A stretch of 64,000 nucleotides of DNA from Streptomyces naganishii JCM 4654 (GTDB lineage: Bacteria > Actinomycetota > Actinomycetes > Streptomycetales > Streptomycetaceae): contig NZ_BMVF01000002.1 in the NCBI RefSeq assembly GCF_014650575.1, positions 310,001 to 374,000 of the forward strand, in the 5' to 3' direction. This document shows, piece by piece, positions 34,041 to 42,785 of the stretch (position 1 is its first letter; each line of letters starts with the position of its first letter). The notes beneath the pieces are model-generated. The model was not told the origin of the DNA. It saw only the letters and a list, made by a program, of their open reading frames with translations, and did no database searches. The translations under genes and the position numbers were made by a program.

Positions 34041-35906
34041 ATGAACGAATCGTCCCCGGCCCCCGCCACCCGACGCCCCCGCGTGCGCGCCCCCGAGCTG
34101 ACCGGCGCGGGCGGCTGGCTGAACACGGGCGGCAAGCAGTACAGCCTCGCCGATCTGCGGGGACGCATCGTCATCCTCGATTTCTGGACGTTCTGCTGCG
34201 TCAACTGCCTGCACGTCCTGGACGAGCTCAGGGAGCTCGAGGAGAAGCACCGGGACACCGTGGTGATCATCGGGGTGCACTCGCCGAAGTTCGTGCACGA
34301 GACGGAGCACCGGGCGGTGGCCGACGCCGTGGAGCGGTACGGGGTGGAGCACCCGGTGCTGGACGATCCCGATCTCGCCACCTGGAAGCAGTACGCGGTA
34401 CGGGCGTGGCCGACGCTCGTCGTGATCGACCCGGAGGGCTACGTCGTCGCGCAGCACGCCGGCGAGGGCCACGCGCACGCCATCGAGCGCCTGGTGGGGG
34501 AGCTGGAGGCCGAGCACGCGGCGAAGGGCACCCTGCGGCGGGGATGGGGGCACATCCCGGAGGGAGGGCCGTACGTGCCGCCGGAGCCGGAGCCGACCAT
34601 CCTGCGCTTTCCCGGCAAGGCGCTGCTGCTGCCGTCAGGGAACTTCCTGGTCAGTGACACCACCCGGCACCAGCTGGTGGAGCTGGCCGCGGACGGGGAG
34701 ACGGTCGTGCGGCGGATCGGGCAGGGCGGCCGGGGGCTGACCGACGGCCCGGCGGACCGCGCGCGGTTCCAGGAACCGCAGGGACTCGCGCTGCTGCCGG
34801 ACGGGACCGTGGTCGTCGCGGACACGGTCAACCACGCGCTGCGGCGGTTCGACCCGGCCGGCGGTGGGACGACGACGCTCGCCGGGACCGGGCGCCAGTG
34901 GATGCAGGGCGAGGCCACGTCCGGGCCGGCCCGCGAGGTGAGCCTGTCCTCGCCCTGGGACGTGGCCTGGTGGGAGGGCCGGGTGTGGACTGCCATGGCG
35001 GGCGTGCACCAGCTGTGGGCGTACGACCCGGCGGACGGCACCGTGTCCGTGACCGCCGGCACCACCAACGAGGGGCTGGTCGACGGGCCCGGCGGTGAGG
35101 CCTGGTTCGCGCAGCCCTCCGGGCTCGCGGCCACGCCGGAGCGGCTGTGGGTCGCCGACTCGGAGACCTCCGCGCTGCGCTGGGTGGACCCGGAGGGGCA
35201 CGTCCACACGGCCGTCGGCACCGGGCTGTTCGACTTCGGGCACCGCGACGGCGACGCCGGTCAGGCGCTGCTCCAGCACCCGCTCGGCGTGACCGCGCTG
35301 CCGGACGGCTCGGTCGCCGTCAGCGACACCTACAACCACGCCCTGCGCCGTTACGACCCGGCGACCGGCCAGGTCACCACGCTCGCCACCGATCTGCGCG
35401 AGCCGAGCGGCGCCGTGCTCGCGGGCGAGGACATCGTGGTCGTGGAGTCGGCGCGGCACCGGCTGACCCGGCTGCGGCTGCCCGAGGAGGCGGTACGGGT
35501 GGAGGCCGTGGCCCACCGCACCCAGAGAGCGGCCACGGAGGTCGCCCCCGGCCCGCTGGAGCTGGACGTGATCTTCCAGGCCCCGGCCGGACAGAAGCTG
35601 GACACGCGTTACGGGCCCTCGACCCGTCTGCTGGTCTCCGCGACCCCGCCGGAGCTGCTGCTGAGCGGTGAGGGCGCGGGCACCGATCTGTCCCGCGCCC
35701 TGGAGCTCAACCCCGCCGTCCCGGAGGGCGTCCTGCACGTCTCCGCCATGGCGGCCTCGTGCGACGACGACCCGGTGAACGAGTATCCCGCCTGCCATGT
35801 GCACCAGCAGGACTGGGGAGTCCCGGTCCGCCTGGCCGGGTCCGGCACGGACCGGCTGCCGCTGGTCCTCGCCGGAATGGACGCCCGGCCGGACGACGCC
35901 AGCTGA
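34041..35906 (+). CDS. Thioredoxin-NHL repeat protein (NHLRC2-like)
   Basis: 621 residues. An N-terminal thioredoxin/TlpA-like domain (about 20-165) has Phe-Trp-Thr-Phe-Cys-Cys-Val-Asn-Cys-Leu-His at about 48-58, a CxxC with an additional preceding Cys. A beta-propeller of NHL repeats follows (about 195-500; repeated Gly-Leu-Ala-Leu-Leu-Pro-Asp-Gly, Val-Ala-Asp-Thr-x-Asn-His-Ala-Leu-Arg and similar). The C-terminal 100 residues form an extra beta domain. No signal peptide is evident, so it is probably cytosolic. The fusion is conserved from bacteria to animals; its redox target is unknown. Confidence 0.88.
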   Translation: MNESSPAPATRRPRVRAPELTGAGGWLNTGGKQYSLADLRGRIVILDFWTFCCVNCLHVLDELRELEEKHRDTVVIIGVHSPKFVHETEHRAVADAVERYGVEHPVLDDPDLATWKQYAVRAWPTLVVIDPEGYVVAQHAGEGHAHAIERLVGELEAEHAAKGTLRRGWGHIPEGGPYVPPEPEPTILRFPGKALLLPSGNFLVSDTTRHQLVELAADGETVVRRIGQGGRGLTDGPADRARFQEPQGLALLPDGTVVVADTVNHALRRFDPAGGGTTTLAGTGRQWMQGEATSGPAREVSLSSPWDVAWWEGRVWTAMAGVHQLWAYDPADGTVSVTAGTTNEGLVDGPGGEAWFAQPSGLAATPERLWVADSETSALRWVDPEGHVHTAVGTGLFDFGHRDGDAGQALLQHPLGVTALPDGSVAVSDTYNHALRRYDPATGQVTTLATDLREPSGAVLAGEDIVVVESARHRLTRLRLPEEAVRVEAVAHRTQRAATEVAPGPLELDVIFQAPAGQKLDTRYGPSTRLLVSATPPELLLSGEGAGTDLSRALELNPAVPEGVLHVSAMAASCDDDPVNEYPACHVHQQDWGVPVRLAGSGTDRLPLVLAGMDARPDDAS

Positions 35907-35910
35907 CGTG

Positions 35911-35970
35911 GTGTCCGCTGACGACGTGTCCGCTGACGACGTGTCCGGTGACGGGGCGTCCGGTGACGGG
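35911..35970. repeat. 15-bp tandem repeat downstream of the NHL gene
   Basis: Four 15-bp units based on GTGTCCGCTGACGAC (35911, 35926, 35941, 35956), with two substitutions in the last two copies. Each contains a TGA. It lies immediately after the gene's stop and before a convergent small membrane gene. Confidence 0.85.
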
Positions 35971-35978
35971 GAGCGTGC

Positions 35979-36230
35979 TCACACGCCGTACCCGTCGGTG
36001 TAGCCGTCGCGCGTGTGGTGGTGGCGGTCCTCCTCGACCACCGTGGTCGTGGGCGGCACCATCACGCGGCGGCGCCGGGCGATGCTGCTGAAGGTGGTGA
36101 CGCCGATCAGACCGACGATCATGAGGATGATGCCGACCAGGTCGAGGTTGACCCCTTGCATGTGCCAGTCGGTCGCGAACGTGAGGATGGCTCCCACGGC
36201 GATGAGGATGATGCACCCGCCGAGGCCCAT
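35979..36230 (-). CDS. Small two-TM membrane protein (DUF6458-type)
   Basis: 83 residues from ATG 36230 after GGAGGCGAC. Two transmembrane helices (about 4-20 and 30-48) flank a short Asp/Trp loop. A positively charged Arg-Arg-Arg-Arg turn and a His/Asp/Tyr-rich cytoplasmic tail follow. The pattern is common in Streptomyces; function unknown. Confidence 0.75.
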   Translation of the reverse strand: MGLGGCIILIAVGAILTFATDWHMQGVNLDLVGIILMIVGLIGVTTFSSIARRRRVMVPPTTTVVEEDRHHHTRDGYTDGYGV

Positions 36231-36370
36231 GAGTGTCGCCTCCTAGTCCGGTGTCAGGTCCGGTGGTTCCGGCCTGTTCCGGTCCCTTCCGGTCAACTCC
36301 GGGTACCCGCTTGCGGGACGCGCATGCGGGCCGGGGAGGCGACTCGCCCACCGGGCGTGGAGCGCGGCGG

Positions 36371-37675
36371 TCAGCCCTGGAGGAACGCCACCAGAGCGTT
36401 CGCCAGCAGGAACGGGTCGTCGGCGGCGCACAGTTCGCGGGCGCTGTGCATGGAGAGGATCGCCACGCCGATGTCCACGGTGCGGATGCCGTGCCGGGCG
36501 GCGGTGATCGGGCCGATCGTGGTGCCGCACGGCATGGAGTTGTTGGAGACGAAGGACTGGAAGGGCACCCCGGCCTTCTCGCAGGCCGCCGCCCACACCG
36601 CGCGCCCCGAACCGTCCGTCGCGTAGCGGTTGTTGACGTTGACCTTGAGGATCGGGCCGCCGCCCGCGCGCGGGTGGTGGGTCGGGTCGTGGCGCTCGGC
36701 GTAGTTGGGGTGCACCGCGTGGCCCGTGTCGGACGACACGCAGACGGTGCCGGCGAAGGCGCGCGCCCGGTCCTCGTACGAGCCGCCGCGCGCGAACACC
36801 GAGCGCTCCAGCACACCGCCGAGCAGCGGGCCGTCGGCGCCGGTGTCCGACTGGGAGCCGTTCTCCTCGTGGTCGAAGGCGGCCAGGACCGGGATGTACG
36901 GCAGGCCGGCCGCTCCGTCCGCGCTCGCCACCGCCGCGAGGGCCGCCGTGCCGGCGTGCACGGACAGCAGGTTGTCCATGCGCGGGCCCGCCATCAGCTC
37001 GCGATCGCGGCCCAGGTAGGCGGGCGGCTCCACGGAGTGCGTCATCAGGTCCCAGCCGGCCACCTCACCCGCCGGCAGGCCCGCCTCCTGCGCCAGGAAC
37101 GCGATCAGGTCGCCGTCGCGTACGTCGTCGCCGAGGCCCCACACCGGCTGGAGGTGCCGCTGCTTGTCGAGCTTGAGGCCGTCGGTGGAGACCGCGCGGT
37201 CCAGGTGGATGGCCAGCTGCGGCACGCGCAGCAGGGGGCGGTCCACGTTCACCAGCCGGGCCGAGCCGTCCCGGAGGGTCAGCCGGCCGGCCAGGCCCAG
37301 GTCGCGGTCGAGCCATGAGTTCAGCAGCGGGCCGCCGTAGATCTCCACGGCGACCTGGCGCCAGCCGTGCGCGCCGGTGTCGGGCAGCGGCTTGACGCGC
37401 AGGTTCGGGGAGTCGGTGTGCGCGCCGACGATGCGGAAGGGCGTGTGGGGCGCGGCGCCCTCGGGGACGTACCAGGCCACGATCGCGCCGCCGCGCAGCA
37501 CGTACTTCCCGCCGCTCGTGCCGTCCCAGGCGTCGGTCTCGGCGACCTGGCGGAAACCGGCCTTCTCCAGTCGCCCGGCCGCGTTGGCGACGGCGTGGTA
37601 CGGCGAGGGGCTGGCGGCCAGGAAGGACATCAGGTCGTCGGTGTGGCCGCGGTCGAAGATCCGGCTTGTACTCAT
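36371..37675 (-). CDS. apeB: M18 aspartyl aminopeptidase
   Basis: 434 residues from ATG 37675. Family hallmarks are: Ser-Pro-Ser-Pro-Tyr-His-Ala-Val near the N-terminus, Ala-His-Thr-Asp-Ser-Pro (zinc ligand His and bridging Asp region) near 90, Phe-Asp-His-Glu-Glu-Asn-Gly-Ser near 266 with the catalytic Glu, Asp-Thr-Gly-His-Ala-Val-His-Pro-Asn near 318, and Gly-Thr-Thr-Ile-Gly-Pro-Ile near 384. It removes N-terminal acidic residues in the cytosol and forms dodecameric tetrahedra in known members. A hairpin (37702-37736) separates it from the acyl-CoA dehydrogenase gene. Confidence 0.93.
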   Translation of the reverse strand: MSTSRIFDRGHTDDLMSFLAASPSPYHAVANAAGRLEKAGFRQVAETDAWDGTSGGKYVLRGGAIVAWYVPEGAAPHTPFRIVGAHTDSPNLRVKPLPDTGAHGWRQVAVEIYGGPLLNSWLDRDLGLAGRLTLRDGSARLVNVDRPLLRVPQLAIHLDRAVSTDGLKLDKQRHLQPVWGLGDDVRDGDLIAFLAQEAGLPAGEVAGWDLMTHSVEPPAYLGRDRELMAGPRMDNLLSVHAGTAALAAVASADGAAGLPYIPVLAAFDHEENGSQSDTGADGPLLGGVLERSVFARGGSYEDRARAFAGTVCVSSDTGHAVHPNYAERHDPTHHPRAGGGPILKVNVNNRYATDGSGRAVWAAACEKAGVPFQSFVSNNSMPCGTTIGPITAARHGIRTVDIGVAILSMHSARELCAADDPFLLANALVAFLQG

Positions 37676-37701
37676 GGGTTCACCTTAACGACGGGACGCG
37701 G

Positions 37702-37736
37702 CGAGGGTCCGCTCCCGGTGCGGGAGCGGACCCTCG
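37702..37736. terminator. Perfect 16-bp hairpin
   Basis: Arms 37702-37717 and 37721-37736 with a 3-nt loop. It sits downstream of the minus-strand acyl-CoA dehydrogenase and ahead of the aminopeptidase on the same strand, so it probably terminates the former. Confidence 0.88.
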
Positions 37737-37762
37737 TGACGACGTCGTACGCCTGACAGTGA

Positions 37763-39589
37763 TCAGAACGCGGCTTCGTCGAGCTCCATCAGGTCCAGGT
37801 CGACGTTCTCCGCGACCTTGCGGGCCAGGGTGACGCCGGGCAGGACGTTGGCCGCGAAGAACTTCGCCGCCGCGATCTTGCCGGTGTAGAACGCCTTGTC
37901 CTTGGCGGAGGCGGTCTGAAGCTTCTCGGCGGCGACGGCGGCGCCCCGCAGCAGCAGGTAGCCGACGACCACGTCACCGGAGGCGAGCAGCAGACGGGTG
38001 CTGTTCAGGCCGACCTTGTAGATGTTCTTGACGTCCTGCTCGGTGGCCGCGAGGTCGGTGAGCATCAGGCCGACGATGGCCTCCAGCTCGACGGCCGCCT
38101 TGGCGAGGTGCTCGCGGGCGCCGGCCAGTTCCTCGCCGCCGGTGCCGAGGGCGAGGAACTTCTTGATGTCCTCGGCGAGCGAGTTCAGCGCCGCGCCCTG
38201 GTTGCGGACGATCTTGCGGAAGAAGAAGTCCTGGCCCTGGATCGCCGTGGTGCCCTCGTAGAGGGTGTCGATCTTGGCGTCGCGGATGTACTGCTCGATC
38301 GGGTACTCCTGCAGGAAGCCGGAGCCGCCGAAGGTCTGCAGCGACTGGGCGAGCTGCTCGTAGCCCTTCTCGGAGCCGTAGCCCTTGACGATCGGCAGGA
38401 GCAGGTCGTTGAGCGCGTGCTCGGCCTTGGCGTCCTCGCCGTTGGCCTCCTTCAGCGCGATGGTGTCCTGCACGGAGGCGGTGTGGAGGACGAGGGCGCG
38501 CATGCCCTCGGCGTACGCCTTCTGCAGCATCAGCGAGCGGCGCACGTCGGGGTGGTGGGTGATGGTGACCTTGGGCGCGGTCTTGTCCATGAAGTTCGCC
38601 AGGTCGGGGCCCTGGACGCGCTCCTTGGCGTACTCCAGGGCGTTGAGGTAGCCCGTGGAGAGGGTGGAGATCGCCTTCGTGCCGACCATCATGCGGGCGA
38701 ACTCGATGATGCGGAACATCTGGCGGATGCCGTCGTGCCTGTCGCCGATCAGCCAGCCCTTGGCGGGGTGGCGGTCGCCGAAGGTCATCTCGCAGGTGTT
38801 GGAGGCCTTCAGGCCCATCTTGTGCTCGACGTTGGTGGCGTAGACGCCGTTGCGCTCGCCCAGCTCGCCGGTCTCGAAGTCGAAGAGGTACTTCGGGACG
38901 AGGAAGAGGGACAGGCCCTTGGTGCCGGGGCCGGCGCCCTCGGGGCGGGCGAGGACGTAGTGGAGGATGTTCTCCTCCATGTCGTGCTCACCGGAGGTGA
39001 TGAAGCGCTTCACGCCCTCGATGTGCCAGGAGCCGTCCTCCTGCTGGACGGCCTTGGTGCGGCCGGCGCCCACGTCGGAGCCCGCGTCGGGCTCGGTGAG
39101 CACCATGGTGGAGCCCCAGGTCCTCTCGACCGCGATCCGCGCCCACTTCTTCTGCTCCTCGGTGCCCTCCTCGAAGAGGATGCGGGCGAAGGCCGGGCCG
39201 GAGGAGTACATCCAGATCGCCGGGTTGGAGCCGAGGATCAGCTCCGCGTAGGCCCAGATCAGGGAGGGCGGGGCGGTGGTGCCGCCGATCTCCTCGGGCA
39301 GGCCCAGGCGCCAGTACTCGGAGTCCATGAAGGCCTTGTAGCTCTTCTTGAAGCTCGCCGGGACCGGCGCGGTGTTGGTCTCGGGGTCGAAGACCGGGGG
39401 GTTGCGGTCGGCGTCCGCGAAGGACTCCGCCAGCTCGTTCTCCGCGAGGCGCGTCAGCTCCTCGAGGATCGACTTGGCGGTGTCGGTGTCCATCTCCTCG
39501 AACGGGCCGGTGCCGTACAGCTTGTCGCGGCCGAGCACTTCGAAGAGGTTGAACTCGATGTCGCGGAGGTTCGGCTTGTAGTGCCCCAT
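37763..39589 (-). CDS. Acyl-CoA dehydrogenase (extended type with C-terminal domain)
   Basis: 608 residues from ATG 39589, preceded by GGGAGCC; the frame opens further upstream without homology. FAD-binding motifs include [10 protein letters not shown] and, further on, [10 protein letters not shown]. The catalytic-base region sits before Tyr-Glu-Gly-Thr-Thr-Ala-Ile-Gln. The C-terminal 150 residues are the helical extension of the ~600-residue FadE class. It catalyses alpha,beta-dehydrogenation of acyl-CoAs in beta-oxidation. The promoter has two TetR-style operators (39647-39683), so induction by an acyl-CoA is plausible. Confidence 0.93.
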   Translation of the reverse strand: MGHYKPNLRDIEFNLFEVLGRDKLYGTGPFEEMDTDTAKSILEELTRLAENELAESFADADRNPPVFDPETNTAPVPASFKKSYKAFMDSEYWRLGLPEEIGGTTAPPSLIWAYAELILGSNPAIWMYSSGPAFARILFEEGTEEQKKWARIAVERTWGSTMVLTEPDAGSDVGAGRTKAVQQEDGSWHIEGVKRFITSGEHDMEENILHYVLARPEGAGPGTKGLSLFLVPKYLFDFETGELGERNGVYATNVEHKMGLKASNTCEMTFGDRHPAKGWLIGDRHDGIRQMFRIIEFARMMVGTKAISTLSTGYLNALEYAKERVQGPDLANFMDKTAPKVTITHHPDVRRSLMLQKAYAEGMRALVLHTASVQDTIALKEANGEDAKAEHALNDLLLPIVKGYGSEKGYEQLAQSLQTFGGSGFLQEYPIEQYIRDAKIDTLYEGTTAIQGQDFFFRKIVRNQGAALNSLAEDIKKFLALGTGGEELAGAREHLAKAAVELEAIVGLMLTDLAATEQDVKNIYKVGLNSTRLLLASGDVVVGYLLLRGAAVAAEKLQTASAKDKAFYTGKIAAAKFFAANVLPGVTLARKVAENVDLDLMELDEAAF

Positions 39590-39646
39590 GGCCACGGCTC
39601 CCGTTGAGGACTCGGCGAGGCACTGTCTCCTCGCATCTGGTTCACG

Positions 39647-39683
39647 TACCAACTAGTAGCTCAGATGATGCTACCCGTCGGTA
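39647..39683. promoter_or_regulatory. Paired TetR-type operators before the acyl-CoA dehydrogenase gene
   Basis: TACCAACTAGTA (39647-39658) and TACCCGTCGGTA (39672-39683) both have the TAC-N6-GTA pattern, the second being a full TACC-N4-GGTA palindrome. Their centres are 25 bp apart. Sites of this type bind TetR repressors of fatty-acid genes. They lie 58-95 bp upstream of the start codon on the minus strand. Confidence 0.6.
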
Positions 39684-39833
39684 ATAAGACGCAACCCCGA
39701 TCGGTCATCTGTGACGAGGCTCTACTCCGGGACCGGCGGCCGGCGGCCGGGGGTCGGTGGTCGGTGGCCGAGGGCCGGCGGCTTCTCGGGCGAGGGTCTC
39801 CCACGGGCCCGGCCGTTGACTAGTCTTGCGGTC

Positions 39834-40307
39834 ATGTACGGCTACGACCAGAGCGCGGGCGCACAGCAGGGATACGTCCCCCCGCAGCAGCAGATGCCCG
39901 GCGGCGTCGGCGGGTACGGCCAGCAGGCGCCGCTCTATCCGGAGCCGTCGCCGCCCTCCCTCGCGGACGCGGTCCGGGCCTTCACCACGGGGCAGATCAC
40001 CGCCGAGGACTTCCAGCAGACCTTCGCGACCTCCAAGGTCTACTGCCCGCGCGGCGACACCCCGGGCTTCCTGGCGCTGCACAACACGCAGCAGCCGGTG
40101 ATCCCGATGTTCACCTCCCTCAAGGAGCTGCGCCGGTACGCCGGCAAGGAGTCGAAGTACTTCGTGATCACCGGCGCGGAGGTGATCGACCTGCTGCCGA
40201 CCGGCTACGGTTTCGTGCTCGACATGGAGGGCGAGCACCGGATCGTCTTCGACGCGAAGTCGGTGGAGCAGATGGTCGATTTCGCCATGCGCCGGATGTA
40301 CGGCTAG
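39834..40307 (+). CDS. SseB-family protein
   Basis: 157 residues from ATG 39834. A Gly/Gln/Tyr-rich N-terminus (about 1-40) precedes an SseB N-terminal-type domain (about 42-155), with Tyr-Cys-Pro-Arg-Gly-Asp-Thr-Pro-Gly-Phe, Pro-Met-Phe-Thr-Ser-Leu-Lys-Glu-Leu and Leu-Pro-Thr-Gly-Tyr-Gly. In actinomycetes this is a conserved cytosolic protein of unknown role, unrelated to actual type III secretion. A canonical terminator follows. Confidence 0.8.
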   Translation: MYGYDQSAGAQQGYVPPQQQMPGGVGGYGQQAPLYPEPSPPSLADAVRAFTTGQITAEDFQQTFATSKVYCPRGDTPGFLALHNTQQPVIPMFTSLKELRRYAGKESKYFVITGAEVIDLLPTGYGFVLDMEGEHRIVFDAKSVEQMVDFAMRRMYG

Positions 40308-40327
40308 CGCTGCCTGTCACTGGCGGG

Positions 40328-40353
40328 AGCCCGGAGGGAATGCCCTCCGGGCT
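40328..40353 (+). terminator. Rho-independent terminator after the SseB-family gene
   Basis: Perfect 11-bp stem (40328-40338 with 40343-40353), 4-nt loop, followed by TTCTCTGTTG, a T-rich stretch unusual here. Confidence 0.9.
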
Positions 40354-40404
40354 TTCTCTGTTGCGGGTGACAGAAAGTTCAACAGTCAACTAAAGTTGGC
40401 GCAC

Positions 40405-41126
40405 AAGGAGGTACGGTCACGTACATCATCGACGGGATCTTCGACCACCAGGACTCCAACGGCGGTGGCGGCACCATCACCAACGGCGACACCCAGTGGA
40501 TGACGGCGGGCGCGGGCCTGCTGCACATCGAGGCGCCGCCGGAGTCCCTGGTCGTGTCGGGCGGCCTCTTCCACGGCCTCCAGCTGTGGGTGAACCTCCC
40601 GGCCAAGGACAAGATGATGGCCCCGCGCTACCAGGACATCCGCGGCGGCAACGTCCAGCTGCTCACCTCCCCCGACGGCGGCGCGCTGCTGCGCGTCATC
40701 GCCGGTGAGCTGGACGGCCACGCCGGTCCGGGCATCACCCACACGCCGATCACGATGATCCACGCGACGCTCGCCCCCGGCGCGGAGCTGACCCTCCCGT
40801 GGCGCGAGGACTTCAACGGCCTGGCGTACGTGCTGGCCGGCCGCGGCGCGGTGGGCGCCGAGCACCGCCCGGTCCGCGCGGGCCAGACCGCCGTCTTCGG
40901 CGCGGGCTCCTCGCTGACCGTGCGCGCGGACGAGAAGCAGGACTCCCACACGCCGGACCTGGAGGTCGTCCTGCTGGGCGGGCAGCCGATCCGCGAGCCG
41001 ATGGCGCACTACGGCCCCTTCGTGATGAACACGAAGGAAGAGCTGATGCAGGCCTTCGAGGACTTCCAGAAGGGCCGCCTGGGCACCGTCCCGGCGGTGC
41101 ACGGGATGACGGAGGGCGGGCTGTAG
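40405..41126 (+). pseudogene. Pirin-family gene with its 5' end deleted
   Basis: The two-cupin pirin sequence is intact from about Thr-Val-Thr-Tyr-Ile-Ile-Asp (40413 on) to the stop at 41124-41126. The first ~100 residues, including the His-Pro-His-Arg-Gly-Phe-Glu metal-binding segment that normally directly precedes Thr-Val-Thr-Tyr, are absent. In their place is an excellent ribosome binding site, AAGGAGGT (40405-40412), abutting the coding homology with no start codon after it. The frame is open back to a stop at 40368-40370, but has no ATG, GTG or TTG before ATG 40500. An internal deletion removing start codon and first cupin half is the simplest reading. A 208-residue protein from 40500 may still be made but lacks the first metal site. 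An assembly collapse is possible. Confidence 0.75.
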
Positions 41127-41160
41127 GGCGCGTCCGGCCCGCAGAGCCGGCCAACGGAGG

Positions 41161-41196
41161 ACGAGCCCGGTCCGGGAGCACCCGGACCGGGCTCGT
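41161..41196. terminator. Perfect 16-bp hairpin between convergent genes
   Basis: Arms 41161-41176 and 41181-41196 with the tetraloop AGCA, between the pirin remnant (+) and the B3/4 protein (-). It acts on both strands. Confidence 0.92.
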
Positions 41197-41224
41197 CGCG
41201 TGTGCGGACGGTGCGGCCGGCGCC

Positions 41225-41932
41225 TCAGACGGTGGCCTCGGGGTCCGGGGGGCTCAGGTAGTGGACGGTGGTGCCTTCGGCGTGGGGGGCCAGGAGGTCC
41301 TGGAGTTCACCGGCGGCGAGTTCGAGGAGGCCGCCGTCGTGGGCGGCGCGCAGTGTTTCGAGGACGAAGGTCACGTGGGCGGAGTCCTCGGTGACGCGGG
41401 TGCGGTGGGCGTCGCGGTGGTTCCAGTGGCGGGTGAGGACGCCGGTGGTGTCGGCGTAGACGATCTCGCCGGGCCTGGGGTTCTCGGTGGTGTCCGGTTC
41501 GCCCAGCGGGGTGAAGGACTCGGTGCCGTCCGCGGGGCGGATGACGACGTCGCCGGTGACGTGGGCGAGGTCGAAGGCGCCGGCGGGCAGGGCGTGGCGG
41601 ACCGAGACGGCGTTGCAGGAGTCGACGGCCGGGTTGATGCGCGGCAGGGCGCCCCGCTTGGCGAGGCGGCGGCCGAGGGCGTCGACGCTGGGCCGGACGC
41701 GGCGCGGGTTGGTCCCGAAGGAGCGGTAGGCGGTGTGCCAGGCCTCGACGCGGGGGTCGGTCTCGTCGGCGGGGCGCCAGCTGTCCTCGGCGAGCCGGCG
41801 CTCCAGGTCCTCCAGGGCGGCGGTGGCCGCCGGCCAGGGCTCGCGGCCGCGCAGGCCGGTGGCGGTGACCAGGGCGATGAGGGTGCCGGGGAAGGCGCCG
41901 GCGACGGCGGGGGCCAGGCGGAAGGCGGGCAT
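41225..41932 (-). CDS. B3/4 domain protein (PheT-like tRNA-editing fold)
   Basis: 235 residues from ATG 41932. The B3/B4 domain of phenylalanyl-tRNA synthetase beta is recognisable by Tyr-Arg-Ser-Phe-Gly-Thr-Asn-Pro near 69-76. It is followed by Asn-Pro-Ala-Val-Asp-Ser-Cys-Asn-Ala-Val-Ser near 100-110 and Tyr-Ala-Asp-Thr near 159. Stand-alone B3/4 proteins may deacylate mischarged tRNA or act on other ligands; the substrate is not known. It follows the PaiB-type gene by 47 bp on the same strand, and the pair diverges from the XRE-cupin regulator. Confidence 0.85.
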   Translation of the reverse strand: MPAFRLAPAVAGAFPGTLIALVTATGLRGREPWPAATAALEDLERRLAEDSWRPADETDPRVEAWHTAYRSFGTNPRRVRPSVDALGRRLAKRGALPRINPAVDSCNAVSVRHALPAGAFDLAHVTGDVVIRPADGTESFTPLGEPDTTENPRPGEIVYADTTGVLTRHWNHRDAHRTRVTEDSAHVTFVLETLRAAHDGGLLELAAGELQDLLAPHAEGTTVHYLSPPDPEATV

Positions 41933-41979
41933 GCTGCGGGTTTCCGTTTCCGGGGTGCGGTACGTGCGGCGGGGCGGGG

Positions 41980-42627
41980 TCAGGACTTCCACGGGCCGAT
42001 GCGGTCCAGGCGGCGCCGCTGCTGGCGGGCGGTGCCGGCGTCGAGGTCCCGGTCGCGGGCGGTGAGCCGGTCGGCGACACGGGCGCGGTGCTCCACGGGC
42101 TTGTGGTCGTCGTACTTGAACTTGGCCCGTACGTCCGTGACCTCCAGACGCAGGCCGCGGATGCCGGACAGCATCCGCCCGTACGGCGGCCGGTCCACGG
42201 CCACGGGGGCGTGGTCGCCCTCGGGCTGGAAGTGGGCGAGCTGGCGGCGCAGGAGTTCGGCCTTGGCCTCGGGGTCGTCGACGACGTGGGCCCGGCAGGT
42301 GAACTGGACGGCCGCGTAGTAGCTGGTGGGGACTCCGTCGGTGGGCGGGACGCCGTCCGCGGCGCGCCAGGGGCCGGGGACGAAGGCGTAGTCGCCGATG
42401 ACGGTGAGGACGACCGCCGGGTCGTGCTCGATCGCCTCCCAGACCGGGTTGGGCCGGGCCAGGTGGACGAGGAGCCGGTCCCCGTCGCGGCTGAAGTGGG
42501 TGGGGACGACCATGGGCGGACTGCCGGGCAGGCCGTTGACGGCCAGCTGCCCGAAGTCGTGGCCCTCGGCGAGCCACGTCTGCCACTCGTCCGCGTCCAG
42601 ACCGGCGTCCCAGGGGTGTACCAGCAT
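41980..42627 (-). CDS. PaiB-type FMN-binding transcriptional regulator
   Basis: 215 residues from ATG 42627 after GAGAGGGAGA. The FMN-binding split barrel of the PaiB family shows Pro-Thr-His-Phe-Ser near 42-46, then Leu-Val-His-Leu-Ala-Arg-Pro-Asn-Pro near 53-61. Pro-Thr-Ser-Tyr-Tyr near 100 and the Leu-Ser-Gly-Ile-Arg-Gly-Leu-Arg-Leu-Glu-Val segment near 153-163 complete it. B. subtilis PaiB was described as a negative regulator of sporulation and degradative enzymes; many relatives may be enzymes. Divergent from and probably controlled by the XRE-cupin regulator. Confidence 0.85.
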   Translation of the reverse strand: MLVHPWDAGLDADEWQTWLAEGHDFGQLAVNGLPGSPPMVVPTHFSRDGDRLLVHLARPNPVWEAIEHDPAVVLTVIGDYAFVPGPWRAADGVPPTDGVPTSYYAAVQFTCRAHVVDDPEAKAELLRRQLAHFQPEGDHAPVAVDRPPYGRMLSGIRGLRLEVTDVRAKFKYDDHKPVEHRARVADRLTARDRDLDAGTARQQRRRLDRIGPWKS

Positions 42628-42661
42628 GTTCTCCCTCTCCGGCTCTTCCGCTCTCCGGCTC

Positions 42662-42756
42662 CGTTCCGTCGCCTACTATGCGGCAGGCGACGGAACGACT
42701 GAACAGTACAACGAAACGACTGCCAGGGGGCAGTAGAATGACCGTACGGTCGTTCT
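42662..42756. promoter_or_regulatory. Divergent promoter with two long operator palindromes
   Basis: Site A: perfect 13-bp arms CGTTCCGTCGCCT (42662-42674) and AGGCGACGGAACG (42685-42697) around a 10-nt spacer. Site B: a 22-bp palindrome AGAATGACCGTACGGTCGTT plus CT (42735-42756) with one mismatch pair. Site A abuts the PaiB-type promoter, site B is 30 bp before the XRE-cupin start, which fits autorepression plus control of the neighbour. Confidence 0.7.
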
Positions 42757-42785
42757 GCCACCCCCCACTGCGAGGATGGTGATCA

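Noticed and set aside
38108..39607. 499-residue plus-strand frame opposite the acyl-CoA dehydrogenase
   Set aside because: Mirror-frame artefact; Leu/Gly/Val-rich without motifs.
39834..40307. Type III secretion component (SseB)
   Set aside because: The SseB family name is historical; actinomycetes lack type III secretion and no other component is present.
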